In this document: positions 1 to 7,625 of the stretch, piece after piece | Layout: each line of letters begins with the position of its first letter | Position numbering within the stretch: position 1 is the stretch's first letter | Assembly (NCBI GenBank): GCA_003552785.1 | Contig: PUOQ01000041.1 | Span: forward strand, 1-25,230 | DNA: 25,230 nt | Reading direction: 5' to 3' | Source of the DNA: Dehalococcoidia bacterium | GTDB lineage: Bacteria > Chloroflexota > Dehalococcoidia > Dehalococcoidales > CSSed11-197 | Made by a program: the position numbers and the translations under genes | Notes under the pieces: model-generated | The model's database searches: none | Told to the model about the DNA's origin: nothing | Seen by the model: only the letters and a program-made list of their open reading frames with translations

Positions 1-430
1 CAAAACCCTGGCTGGCACCTGATATAGTAATTCCGGTTGCTCCCCTGCCTTCACCCACAAACGCAACCAGCAAACCATCCTGCATTTTGAGGTCAACTCG
101 TTGACCGGCCTCAAGATCTACTTCAGCTATAGCGGCACAAACAGAAATATTGTTAATTGCCCGCTGGACAGAGGTATTATAGCTGTCCAGCTCCCTTAAA
201 GCTGAAATTACCCAGTTGACGGCTTCACTGGTAAGACGGTATTTGGAGCGACCTTCAAACACAAGCATTCCGTCCCGGATGAGCTGTGAAATATAATCAG
301 AAACTGCCTGGGGGGTAATCTTTAACTCTCTTGAAATAGCCCTCTGCTGTATCACGGGGCCATTTCCGGCAATTTCAGCAAGAATCTGGAACCTGGTAGT
401 CAAATTTTTATTGCGCAGTATATGCACCAT
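1..430 (-). CDS. Winged-helix transcriptional regulator, archaeal-like (3' end outside window)
   Basis: The reading frame opens with ATG at 430 and stays open to the window edge, giving 143 codons with the C-terminus missing. Residues 10-75 form a MarR/ArsR-like winged helix: the recognition region reads ISRELKITPQAVSDYISQL, followed by a wing around GMLVFEGRSKYRLT. A second domain begins near residue 100 (CAAIAEVDLEAGQRVDL) and looks like a small-molecule or metal sensing module. From memory the overall layout resembles regulators common in methanogenic archaea, here in a bacterial setting. The start is supported by AGGTG four bases upstream and an extended -10 promoter at 478-483. It is transcribed away from the flavodoxin gene's 3' end. 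Target genes and ligand are unknown. Confidence 0.75.
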   Translation of the reverse strand, partial: MVHILRNKNLTTRFQILAEIAGNGPVIQQRAISRELKITPQAVSDYISQLIRDGMLVFEGRSKYRLTSEAVNWVISALRELDSYNTSVQRAINNISVCAAIAEVDLEAGQRVDLKMQDGLLVAFVGEGRGATGITISGASQGF

Positions 431-477
431 TATTCACCTGGTTTGTTTATAAATAAAGCCTGGTTGATTTAAGCCCA

Positions 478-486
478 ATTATAGCA
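478..486 (-). promoter_or_regulatory. Extended -10 promoter of the winged-helix regulator gene
   Basis: Read on the minus strand, TATAAT (478-483) is preceded by TGC, an extended -10 element. The -35 is weak. The leader between it and the ATG at 430 holds two direct copies of AACCAGG spaced 22 bases start to start, about two helical turns, which could be an autoregulatory operator. Inference only. Confidence 0.5.
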
Positions 487-530
487 TATCAAATGTTAAA
501 GACTAAGAAAATGATGCATGAAGAGTACTT

Positions 531-1106
531 TTAACCTTGTATTTCGACAAGCCTGGAGCCCATTCTGCTTGCCGCAGCAAGCGCACCTGGATGCCTGAGT
601 ATTGCCCCATTTTCATCTATGTCGGAGAATAAAAGCTCATCGTGATAACCAATATCAAGACTCGTAAAGAGCGCTTTTACACAAACTCGAGCTGCGTCAA
701 AAATACTGCCTTTTTGCCCGCCGGTGCTGATGAAAATGCCTCTTCGTTTTTTATCATCCCCCAGCGGGGGAGAGCCAATTACATACTTGCGGGCCCAGTA
801 CACCTGGCATCGATCCATTGCCAGCTTCATATGGGCAGTAACCGTCATAAAATGAAGCGGCGAAGCCAGTACTATCACATCCGCCCCCTCCAGTGCCTGG
901 TAGACAATACTCATATCATCTTTAAATATGCAAAAACCACTTTCAAAACAGGAGTCGCAATGCATACAACCCCCAATATGCAGGTCAACCAGGTTTATTA
1001 TCTCAACTTCAGCACCCCTGTTTGAAGCGCCCAGAATTAAATGCTCCAAAAGCAGGGATGTATTCCCCTTGCGCCTCGGGCTTCCAGAAAGTCCAAGCAC
1101 CTTCAA
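531..1106 (-). CDS. Flavodoxin-family NADPH-dependent FMN reductase / iron-sulfur flavoprotein-like
   Basis: This 191-residue protein has the FMN phosphate-binding loop SGSPRRKGNT near the N-terminus. A Cys-rich stretch CMHCDSCFESGFC at residues 47-59 is typical of iron-sulfur flavoproteins and related NAD(P)H:FMN reductases, followed by a flavodoxin-like core with VIVLASPLHF. Its likely role is electron transfer or flavin-dependent reduction in the cytoplasm; the substrate cannot be told from sequence. The start is TTG at 1106, supported by AGGAG seven bases upstream. It overlaps the ybeY stop by four bases (TTGA), so the two are probably translationally coupled. It is the last gene of the minus-strand cluster that begins with the mannose synthase. 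Confidence 0.85.
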   Translation of the reverse strand: MKVLGLSGSPRRKGNTSLLLEHLILGASNRGAEVEIINLVDLHIGGCMHCDSCFESGFCIFKDDMSIVYQALEGADVIVLASPLHFMTVTAHMKLAMDRCQVYWARKYVIGSPPLGDDKKRRGIFISTGGQKGSIFDAARVCVKALFTSLDIGYHDELLFSDIDENGAILRHPGALAAASRMGSRLVEIQG

Positions 1107-1585
1107 CTTAATTCTCCTAATTCTTTAAGTATTATTTCTTCCCTTTCTTCCATTATACAGGCTTCAGCATCATCCTCATGATCATAGCCCAGCAGATGGA
1201 GCATCCCATGAACAACCAGTATGGCAATCTCTTTAGTTACCGGGTGATTATTCTCATGTGCCTGCTGTACGGCGCGTTGATATGAAATGATAACTTCACC
1301 CAGGTGTTCCACACCGTCAGGCGCAGCAACAAAAGGCCTGCTATCTCCATCTTCGCCAAAATCCACCTCGTCATTCATGGCAAAGGACAGTACGTCGGTA
1401 GGCTGGTCAATGCCACGGTAATTTAAGTTTAGCTTTCTAATCTCATCATTCCCGGTGATTAAAAGTCCTGCTTCAACTTTATTCTGCCGGTTTTCAGCAA
1501 TTAAAACCAACCCGGCAACTTTCTCTAAAAAGGCAGGGTCGACCCTGCCTTTGGCTTCGCCTTCAATTAACGTGTTTATTTCCAT
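1103..1585 (-). CDS. ybeY: Endoribonuclease YbeY, rRNA maturation factor
   Basis: YbeY is a zinc-dependent single-strand endoribonuclease needed for 16S rRNA 3'-end processing and ribosome quality control. The signature HGMLHLLGYDH contains the three zinc-binding His residues (HX3HX5H), and the upstream LNLNYRGIDQPTDVLSFAM block is characteristic. From the ATG at 1585 the protein is 160 residues, normal for the family. A TTG six codons upstream (1603) is also open, but neither start has a good ribosome binding site. It lies 62 bases after the PMT-family gene and overlaps the flavodoxin start. Being next to glycosyltransferases rather than the usual phoH or era is mildly unusual. Confidence 0.95.
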   Translation of the reverse strand: MEINTLIEGEAKGRVDPAFLEKVAGLVLIAENRQNKVEAGLLITGNDEIRKLNLNYRGIDQPTDVLSFAMNDEVDFGEDGDSRPFVAAPDGVEHLGEVIISYQRAVQQAHENNHPVTKEIAILVVHGMLHLLGYDHEDDAEACIMEEREEIILKELGELS

Positions 1586-1647
1586 AATATGATAATAACA
1601 CAACGCCGGGCCGGATGATAAGCCTGGAATAGAAAATTTTTATGGAA

Positions 1648-3003
1648 TTACAGATTCGTTTCAGTCGCACCGGAAGGGAAATCTTCATTTGATTGCCCGG
1701 AAGAAGAAAAATCCTCAAGCCCGGCGGTTTCCCGGATGGGTGACGGGCCCAGTTTGAGATAATAAAAGCTGAAAATGAATATGAGCATACATAGCGGTAC
1801 AGACCACCACATTGATGGCGGAGCAATAATTACAAAAGAAACCAGATGCCCTGCAAGATACACCGGTACAGCAATTTTCAGGAAAAGACGCAACTTGCCC
1901 CTGATCCGGTTCCTGGAAACATCTATGAGCTTGCCGAATATGATACCCATGCCCAGCGCTATAGACCCGATAACGGGATAAAAATAGAAAATAAAACTTG
2001 CCCGGTCGGTTAGCAGACTGGCAGGAATCCATAGCAGGTACAAGCCGATAAACCAGGCAAATGGAAACAGGGGGGCATCATCACCTTTTAATGACCGGTA
2101 AGTGATATAAACTACTGTTGGAATAATAAAGACCCAAAGGGTAGGGCTCAGCATCCCCACAAATCGCGGGGTCCACCAGTAAGTAAAACCCGTCGGCCAA
2201 AGGACCCACTCCCAGGGCCTTGAAGCTATACCGTTATCATACGCTGAAAAGGTAATCGAACCGGTTAGCTCCAGCATTTCCAGGCTGCGTGTTACCGGAT
2301 TTAGCAATTGACCCCAGTAAGGGTATTCAAGCACCGGCAACAATAAAAGAAAAGCTGCTGGGGCCAGTGTCATAGAAGCAATGAACCGCTTTGGGTGGGG
2401 GCAACGGTTGATCAGCCAGTGCATACCGATTACTACCAGAGCCAGTGCACCACTGAGCTTGGCAAGCGCACTCAGTGCAACCGCAATTGCCGATAAGGAA
2501 TAACTACCCCGCAGATAAAGCCAGAAGGACATCATCAAGAAGAAAACCATATACACATCCAGCATGGCCATATGGTTCTGTATAAAGGCCAGGTTTTCAA
2601 AAGCAAGAAAAAAAGTAGCCAGATAGCAAATGCTTTCGGGCAGTTTTAGCCGCCGGCATATGAGGTAAAAGAAAATGATTGAACCTGTGCCCATTATAAT
2701 AGCAAGCAATCTCCATCCGACAGGGTTGTCGCCGAAAAGCTGCATGCCGCCCAAAACGGTTAGTTTGCCGAGAGGAGGATGTTCGGTACGCTCAGTAGCA
2801 CCGGTGTCGAGCGCGTGACGGGCGTCATTTACATAATGAACCTCATCAAATAACGGCTCGGCAGGGCGCATAATAAGCCCCATGTGAAGTGTAAAGCTGA
2901 CCAGGACAATAACAGCAATGCCCAGGTTTTGCCATCTTTTCAACCAGTTAATTAATTCTTTGAATCTTTCCACGTCCACCAGTTGTTTACAAAGAAGTTC
3001 CAC
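1648..3003 (-). CDS. GT39/PMT-family polyprenol-phosphate-dependent glycosyltransferase
   Basis: This is a 451-residue polytopic membrane protein with about nine to ten hydrophobic segments. Between the first two helices are PLFDEVHYV, carrying the catalytic Asp-Glu of protein O-mannosyltransferases, and EHPPLGK, another PMT signature. Known family members transfer mannose from a polyprenyl-phosphate carrier to Ser/Thr of exported proteins at the outer membrane face. The final 45 residues look like a disordered cytoplasmic tail. The start is GTG at 3003, giving a 52-base overlap with the upstream synthase gene; a GGGG seven bases upstream supports it, but starts at 2979, 2973 or 2943 are possible. 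The adjacent gene makes the expected lipid-sugar donor. The acceptor is unknown. Confidence 0.85.
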   Translation of the reverse strand: MELLCKQLVDVERFKELINWLKRWQNLGIAVIVLVSFTLHMGLIMRPAEPLFDEVHYVNDARHALDTGATERTEHPPLGKLTVLGGMQLFGDNPVGWRLLAIIMGTGSIIFFYLICRRLKLPESICYLATFFLAFENLAFIQNHMAMLDVYMVFFLMMSFWLYLRGSYSLSAIAVALSALAKLSGALALVVIGMHWLINRCPHPKRFIASMTLAPAAFLLLLPVLEYPYWGQLLNPVTRSLEMLELTGSITFSAYDNGIASRPWEWVLWPTGFTYWWTPRFVGMLSPTLWVFIIPTVVYITYRSLKGDDAPLFPFAWFIGLYLLWIPASLLTDRASFIFYFYPVIGSIALGMGIIFGKLIDVSRNRIRGKLRLFLKIAVPVYLAGHLVSFVIIAPPSMWWSVPLCMLIFIFSFYYLKLGPSPIRETAGLEDFSSSGQSNEDFPSGATETNL

Positions 3004-4040
3004 AGGGTAGCCCCGGCAATGCCGAACAGGTTTGAAATCATGTAAAACAATCCGGCAATTTCTGTTAAAAAGGTAAGAATGGCAAGGTTGATTACCAGCC
3101 CCCCCAGGCTGACCAGATTAAATTTGGCCATGTTTCCGATAAAAGTTTTTACCCCCGGCATCCTCCGATCTTTGAAGGTAACGAAATTGTTTAGCAGATA
3201 GTTTGTTATGATTGAGGTTTCAATGGCAAATACAGCTGAAACTGCATAGTGCAAACCCGCACGCTCGGTAAGCAGCCACAAAAGGCCAAAATTAACCAGT
3301 ACACCACTTCCACCCACCAGACAAAACTTAATAAAGCGAGCAATTTCACCGCTCCGGCGCGAGAGCCTGAAAAGGTGGCGCATATACTCGTATTCCTGAT
3401 TTATATTAAGCTTGCTGTCACCCTGTTGCCTTAACTGAAATTGAAAAGGAACTTCCACTACTTTTCGATAGGAGCCCAGCACCAGCACCTCAAGCAGTAT
3501 CTTGTAGCCTATGGGCTGAAGGTTTTTATGCTCAAGAACACTGCGCTTTAAAGCAAAGAAGCCACTCATGGGATCCTTGACTTTACGGGCGGGCGGCAAC
3601 ACCAGCCTGGCCATAAAAATAGCCACGCGGCTGATAAGTTTTCTAACCCCGCTCCAATCGGCACACCCTCCACCGGGCACGTACCGGCTGGCTATAGAAA
3701 TATCTGCCCCGTCCTCTATAGCGCCCAGCAGGCGGGGTATAATATCAGGAGGATGCTGCAGGTCGGCATCCATAACCACCAGGACTTCATTACGAGCTTC
3801 ACTGAAGCCCCGTACAACAGCGGAGGCCAGACCTTTTTCGTCACGACGAACTATAACCCGTACCGGGTGGGTGTTTTTTAGATTATTAATTACATCGGCG
3901 GTGCCATCCCTGCTGTCATCGTCTACAAACAATATTTCATAATCGTGACCGCGAAGTGCAGCCTCGATTCTCTCGACCAGCGGAATTATATTGGAGCTTT
4001 CGTTATAAGTTGGTATAACCAGTGTTAAGCTTTTACTCAT
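2952..4040 (-). CDS. Polyprenol monophosphomannose synthase-like GT2 with C-terminal GtrA domain
   Basis: The N-terminal part (to about residue 225) is a family 2 glycosyltransferase of the Dpm1 type. It has VIPTYNES at the start, FVDDDSRDGT, and the metal-binding VVMDADLQHPP. It would transfer mannose or a related hexose from a nucleotide sugar to polyprenyl phosphate at the inner membrane face. The last 130 residues are a GtrA-like four-helix membrane domain that anchors the enzyme or helps move the lipid-sugar, as in archaeal Dpm1-GtrA fusions. Start ATG at 4040; a TTG at 4052 is less likely. It overlaps and presumably feeds the GT39 enzyme downstream. An extended -10 lies at 4068-4073. 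Confidence 0.88.
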   Translation of the reverse strand: MSKSLTLVIPTYNESSNIIPLVERIEAALRGHDYEILFVDDDSRDGTADVINNLKNTHPVRVIVRRDEKGLASAVVRGFSEARNEVLVVMDADLQHPPDIIPRLLGAIEDGADISIASRYVPGGGCADWSGVRKLISRVAIFMARLVLPPARKVKDPMSGFFALKRSVLEHKNLQPIGYKILLEVLVLGSYRKVVEVPFQFQLRQQGDSKLNINQEYEYMRHLFRLSRRSGEIARFIKFCLVGGSGVLVNFGLLWLLTERAGLHYAVSAVFAIETSIITNYLLNNFVTFKDRRMPGVKTFIGNMAKFNLVSLGGLVINLAILTFLTEIAGLFYMISNLFGIAGATLWNFFVNNWWTWKDSKN

Positions 4041-4067
4041 AAATTGCTTCAACCAAGTGTTTCAGCT

Positions 4068-4076
4068 ATTTTACCA
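4068..4076 (-). promoter_or_regulatory. Extended -10 promoter of the mannose synthase cluster
   Basis: On the minus strand TAAAAT (4068-4073) is preceded by TGG, an extended -10. It would give a leader of about 20 bases to the ATG at 4040. No convincing -35 is seen. Confidence 0.45.
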
Positions 4077-4104
4077 TAATCAGGCGTTATAAATTCACCT
4101 TTTT

Positions 4105-4124
4105 AAAAAACCGGTTTCCCGGTT
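4105..4124 (-). terminator. Hairpin plus U-run with no gene upstream on its strand
   Basis: On the minus strand AACCGG-GAAA-CCGGTT forms a six-pair stem with a stable GNRA-type tetraloop, followed directly by a T run. It has the form of a small intrinsic terminator. No minus-strand gene ends nearby, so it may stop antisense transcription coming out of the 4196-6082 genes, or act as a leader attenuator if a promoter lies further upstream. Confidence 0.5.
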
Positions 4125-4163
4125 AAATTTATTACACGATGACTGCGTCTGGTCTTTGCAAAA

Positions 4164-4178
4164 GCTAATTGATATAAT
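4164..4178 (+). promoter_or_regulatory. Extended -10 promoter of the TrmO-like gene
   Basis: TATAAT at 4173-4178 is preceded by TGA, an extended -10 element; the -35 is weak. A transcript would start near 4185, leaving only about 10 bases before the ATG at 4196, so the gene would be nearly leaderless unless the ATG at 4208 is used. Confidence 0.5.
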
Positions 4179-4195
4179 GCAGTGTATCCAATACC

Positions 4196-4618
4196 ATGAA
4201 AGATAAAATGATTACCTTCCTTCCAATTGGAATAGTCCGCAACGAAGTAAAAGATTCACAAGATGCCAGCTTTGACTGGTCTCAAATAACATCAGAAATT
4301 GTTCTGGATGAGCATTACTCAGCCTACACCCGGGGGCTGGAAGAGTTTACACACATACTGGTCATTTTCTGGATGCACCGCCCGGCCAAGAAAAAACTGG
4401 TTGCCGATGTTCACCCCAGAGGAGACAAAAACCGGCCCACGGTCGGCCTGTTTGCCTCGCGCTCGCCGCACAGGCCCAATCCAGCCGGGTTAAAACTTGT
4501 GGAGCTAATCCGGGTTAAAGGTAACATTATTACCGTCAAAGGGCTTGATGCACTTGACGGATCTCCGGTTGTAGATATCAAGCCTTACAGCCCGGGGTAC
4601 GATTCAATTGAAGAATAA
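4196..4618 (+). CDS. trmO: TrmO-like tRNA (N6-threonylcarbamoyladenosine37-N6) methyltransferase
   Basis: This 140-residue protein belongs to the TrmO/YaeB (UPF0066) family, which uses S-adenosylmethionine to methylate t6A at position 37 of threonine tRNA. It has the N-terminal PIGIVRNEVKD, the central GLEEFTHILVIFWMH, and the hallmark ASRSPHRPNPAGL that forms the SAM and catalytic region. The end, DGSPVVDIKPYSPGYD, also fits. It is shorter than E. coli TrmO (about 235 residues) and lacks its C-terminal domain, as in the minimal archaeal and clostridial versions. The ATG at 4196 has no clear ribosome binding site; 4208 is an alternative. Some relatives act on other substrates, so the exact target is inferred. 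Confidence 0.85.
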   Translation: MKDKMITFLPIGIVRNEVKDSQDASFDWSQITSEIVLDEHYSAYTRGLEEFTHILVIFWMHRPAKKKLVADVHPRGDKNRPTVGLFASRSPHRPNPAGLKLVELIRVKGNIITVKGLDALDGSPVVDIKPYSPGYDSIEE

Positions 4619-4630
4619 TATAATGCTGCC

Positions 4631-5299
4631 ATGCTGCAACAATCAAACGCAATAAAGTTAAACACCATGTACGAAAAACTACTCGAGCACTACGGACCTC
4701 AATGCTGGTGGCCGGCCGATACAAACTTTGAGGTTATCGCAGGAGCCATACTTACCCAGTCAACTGCCTGGGAAAACGCCCACAAAGCAATCAACAACCT
4801 TAAATGCCGTAATTGCCTGTCGGTCAAAGCTATTTGTGAAATCAATAATGAGCAACTTGCTTATATTATACGGCCATCAGGGTATTTTAATTCAAAAGCC
4901 AAAAAGCTTAAAGCTGTAACTTCCTGGCTGCACAAAACCTGCAACGGAAGAATCGAGGAACTTGCCAGCATAAACACTGCCTCGTTAAGAGTGCAATTAC
5001 TAAATATCTATGGCGTTGGCCCCGAGACTGCTGATTCCATCCTTCTTTATGCCCTCAACAGACCTGTATTCGTTATAGACGCATATACCCGCCGCATTAT
5101 CGACCGTCAGGGGCTGACTCCCGGTTGGGGCACCGGTTATAACGACTACCAGAAGCTTTTCATTCAAAATATAGAGGCAAACACCGCCATATACAACGAA
5201 TTCCATGCCCTGCTGGTAAAACTGGGTAAATCTGCATGCAGAAAATCACCTTCGTGTTTGATTTGTCCGATATTTTCCAGCAGCTGCGAAGCAAAATAA
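4631..5299 (+). CDS. Endonuclease III-related HhH-GPD DNA glycosylase
   Basis: This is a 222-residue helix-hairpin-helix base-excision enzyme. The family motif GPQCWWPAD lies near the N-terminus. AGAILTQST is the glycosylase core, IYGVGPETADSILL is the hairpin, and VIDAYTRRI carries the catalytic Asp. The hairpin has Glu where bifunctional endonuclease III has its Schiff-base Lys, so a monofunctional glycosylase is predicted, closer to H. pylori MagIII-type 3-methyladenine glycosylases. The C-terminus has four Cys as CX5CX2CX6C, slightly different from the usual CX6CX2CX5C [4Fe-4S] motif. It lies 12 bases after trmO and is probably cotranscribed with it. Confidence 0.87.
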   Translation: MLQQSNAIKLNTMYEKLLEHYGPQCWWPADTNFEVIAGAILTQSTAWENAHKAINNLKCRNCLSVKAICEINNEQLAYIIRPSGYFNSKAKKLKAVTSWLHKTCNGRIEELASINTASLRVQLLNIYGVGPETADSILLYALNRPVFVIDAYTRRIIDRQGLTPGWGTGYNDYQKLFIQNIEANTAIYNEFHALLVKLGKSACRKSPSCLICPIFSSSCEAK

Positions 5300-5335
5300 T
5301 GCATGGAGAACTATTAGCCTGTAGAGGATATAAGA

Positions 5336-6082
5336 ATGCAGAGTAAATTATCCAAAATTGCCAGCATGATTCGCTCTTCGCGCCACACGGTGGTTTTTAC
5401 CGGTGCGGGAGTAAGCACTGAGTCGGGAGTTCCTGATTTCAGGAGTCCGGGCGGAATATGGGACAGGTTTGACGCCGGTATGTTTGATTACCAGAGATTC
5501 TTAAATGATGAAATGGCCAGACAAGAGCACTGGAAGATGCTTCGATCCATGGGATCGGGCACAAAACCAAACCCGGCCCACCACGCTTTAGCCCGACTGT
5601 GTATTTCCGGACATGTAAAAGCCATTATCACCCAAAATATTGATAACCTGCACCAGGAAGCCGGAGCACCGCCTGAAAATGTTTACGAGCTGCATGGAAA
5701 CATGGGGCATTTTCACTGCATGGATTGCGCTTTTAAACTCGGCTTGAGTGAAGTTGAATCCCTTATGGACAAGACTGAAGTGCCTGTATGCCCTGAATGC
5801 GACGGGGTTATCAAGCCGGGGGTGATTTTTTTTGGAGAGCCTCTGCCTGCTCTTACAGTCAAAGAAGCCATCTTTCAATCTGAAACAAGTGATCTATTTA
5901 TAGTAATAGGCTCTACACTAACAGTTTACCCGGCAGCCAGCATGCCGGAATACGCCCTATCCAGCGGATCCAGGCTGGTAATAATCAACTTAACGCCCAC
6001 TCCAATGGACAATCTGGCCGAAGTTGTGATCCACCAAAAAGCAGGGAAAGTCCTTCCTGAAATTGCAGGCCTGGTTGAATAA
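5336..6082 (+). CDS. cobB: NAD-dependent protein deacylase, Sir2 family
   Basis: Sirtuins remove acetyl or other acyl groups from lysines, consuming NAD. This 248-residue protein has all the expected parts: GAGVSTESGVPDFRS (NAD-binding loop), TQNIDNLHQEAG, the catalytic His in ELHGNMG, and two CX2C pairs (CMDC and CPEC) for the structural zinc. It ends with the GSTLTVYPAA and VIINL strands of the Rossmann core. The ATG at 5336 has AGAGG eight to ten bases upstream. It follows the DNA glycosylase by 36 bases. Its stop lies four bases from the plsY stop on the other strand, with no terminator between them. Substrate range cannot be read from sequence. Confidence 0.95.
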   Translation: MQSKLSKIASMIRSSRHTVVFTGAGVSTESGVPDFRSPGGIWDRFDAGMFDYQRFLNDEMARQEHWKMLRSMGSGTKPNPAHHALARLCISGHVKAIITQNIDNLHQEAGAPPENVYELHGNMGHFHCMDCAFKLGLSEVESLMDKTEVPVCPECDGVIKPGVIFFGEPLPALTVKEAIFQSETSDLFIVIGSTLTVYPAASMPEYALSSGSRLVIINLTPTPMDNLAEVVIHQKAGKVLPEIAGLVE

Positions 6083-6086
6083 GCAA

Positions 6087-6761
6087 CTAACTCTGCCTGT
6101 TGACCCATGCGTCCCGGCTACGAATATCCCGGTCAAAAACAAGACGGTTGAGAAACAGCTCAGCCAGCGAAAGGTCACGGCCAATTTCTGACCTTGGTTG
6201 AACCAATCGCCGCATAATTACCAGAAATAGCATAACCAGAAAACCGGCAGCTGCACCGCCGCTATCATCAATTCCAAGTATGCCGGGCAGAAACCAGCTG
6301 AACAAAGGCAGGGAGATAAAAGCTATAAGCACACCCAGGGCCAGCTGTTTAAAAGGTGCCAGAGCATAAGACATAATAAAAACAATTATTCCAAGAAGAG
6401 GCGAAACCGAAAGGACAACACCAAAACTGGTAGCTATACCGCGCCCGCCATTAAACTTCAAAAAAACCGGCCAGTTGTGGCCTATGACAGCCAGCGTGCC
6501 AATAAGCAACTGGTAGAACAGGTCCAATCCGGCTAAACCGGCAAGCCAAACTAAAAAGTAACCCTTGCCAATATCAAACGTAAAAACCGGAACAGCCATC
6601 CATTTTGAGATTGATCTGGCAACATTGGAGGCGCCAACATTGCCGCTCCCGTGTTTCCTGAGATCAATTCCCTTCACCATCCGTGCGACAATATAGGCCG
6701 CCGGGACCGAACCCAGCAGATATGCAAACGCTCCAAGCTTAACAAAAATCCAGTCAAACAA
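6087..6761 (-). CDS. plsY: Acyl-phosphate:glycerol-3-phosphate acyltransferase PlsY
   Basis: PlsY makes lysophosphatidic acid from acyl-phosphate and glycerol 3-phosphate, the first membrane step of phospholipid synthesis in most Gram-positive bacteria. The three conserved loops are present: GSVPAAYIVAR, GSGNVGASNVAR and GGRGIATSFG (usually GGKGVAT). There are about five membrane helices. At 224 residues it is slightly long because of a C-terminal tail after the last helix that ends in charged and polar residues. The start is TTG at 6761, three bases after the PHP gene's stop. It is the last gene of the recA-recX-rny-ymdB-PHP series. Confidence 0.95.
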   Translation of the reverse strand: MFDWIFVKLGAFAYLLGSVPAAYIVARMVKGIDLRKHGSGNVGASNVARSISKWMAVPVFTFDIGKGYFLVWLAGLAGLDLFYQLLIGTLAVIGHNWPVFLKFNGGRGIATSFGVVLSVSPLLGIIVFIMSYALAPFKQLALGVLIAFISLPLFSWFLPGILGIDDSGGAAAGFLVMLFLVIMRRLVQPRSEIGRDLSLAELFLNRLVFDRDIRSRDAWVNRQS

Positions 6762-6764
6762 GGT

Positions 6765-7625
6765 TCAATTCCGCTCGCCGGGAAAGCCGGTAATGCCTCT
6801 TTCCCGTGCCCTTTTTATTAAATCATCCAGGACCGCTTCGGGTACACCTGCTTCACCCGGCAACATCTCGATACTGTCATCAATGCCATGATAGTCACTG
6901 CCACCTGTAGCGATAAGGTTTAATTTTTGAGACAAAACGAAAAGGTCGCGCCTTTCTTCCAGGGTAAAATCTTTGTAATAAACTTCAAGCCCCTCAAGTC
7001 CGGCAGTGCTTAACTCAGCCGCAACAACCGGATAGTCCGCCACTGTGAGCGGATGGGCCATAACCGGCAGCCCGCCGCTTTTTAACACAAGCTCTACAGC
7101 TTCGGCAGGTGTAATTTTAAAACGCTCTACATAACCCGGTTTACCCTGTGCCAGGTACAATTCAAAAGCCTCATCAAAACTTTTTATATAACCCGCCTCC
7201 ATAAGAGCCAGTGCAATATGAGGCCTGCCAACATTGCTGTCACCGGCAATATGGCAAACCTGCTGCCAGCCAAGGTTGATTCCCAGATCATTTAATTTTT
7301 CAACCATTGCCCTGGCCCGGATCTGCCTGTCGGAATACATGTTTTTTAAAACAGAAACCAGTTCGGGGTTATGATGATCGATAAAATAGCCCAGCAAGTG
7401 TAATTCACTGCCTGGAGCATGGGTGCTCAATTCAATGCCGGAAATAACCGTTAGCTCCGGGTATTTTTTGGCCGCTTCCAGTGCAGGCTTTATTCCTGCA
7501 ACTGTATCATGGTCTGTAATTGCAATCGCCTTCAGGCCCCTTCTGGCAGCAATTCCGACCAGCTCTTCCGGGGTAAAACAACCATCAGAGGCACTGGTAT
7601 GAAGATGCAAATCGATTCCCGGCAT
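6765..7625 (-). CDS. PHP-domain phosphoesterase (RNase AM / nucleoside bisphosphatase family)
   Basis: This 286-residue protein has the four metal-binding PHP motifs. These are DLHLHTSASDG at the N-terminus, AITDHDT near residue 38, VMAHPLT near residue 190, and GGSDYHG near residue 240. It matches the YciV/TrpH group, whose studied members hydrolyse 3',5'-nucleoside bisphosphates and can act as a 5'-3' exoribonuclease on short RNA. The gene starts directly after the ymdB stop and ends three bases before plsY. Next to RNase Y and YmdB, a role in clearing small RNA products is plausible, though that link is inference. Confidence 0.88.
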   Translation of the reverse strand: MPGIDLHLHTSASDGCFTPEELVGIAARRGLKAIAITDHDTVAGIKPALEAAKKYPELTVISGIELSTHAPGSELHLLGYFIDHHNPELVSVLKNMYSDRQIRARAMVEKLNDLGINLGWQQVCHIAGDSNVGRPHIALALMEAGYIKSFDEAFELYLAQGKPGYVERFKITPAEAVELVLKSGGLPVMAHPLTVADYPVVAAELSTAGLEGLEVYYKDFTLEERRDLFVLSQKLNLIATGGSDYHGIDDSIEMLPGEAGVPEAVLDDLIKRARERGITGFPGERN

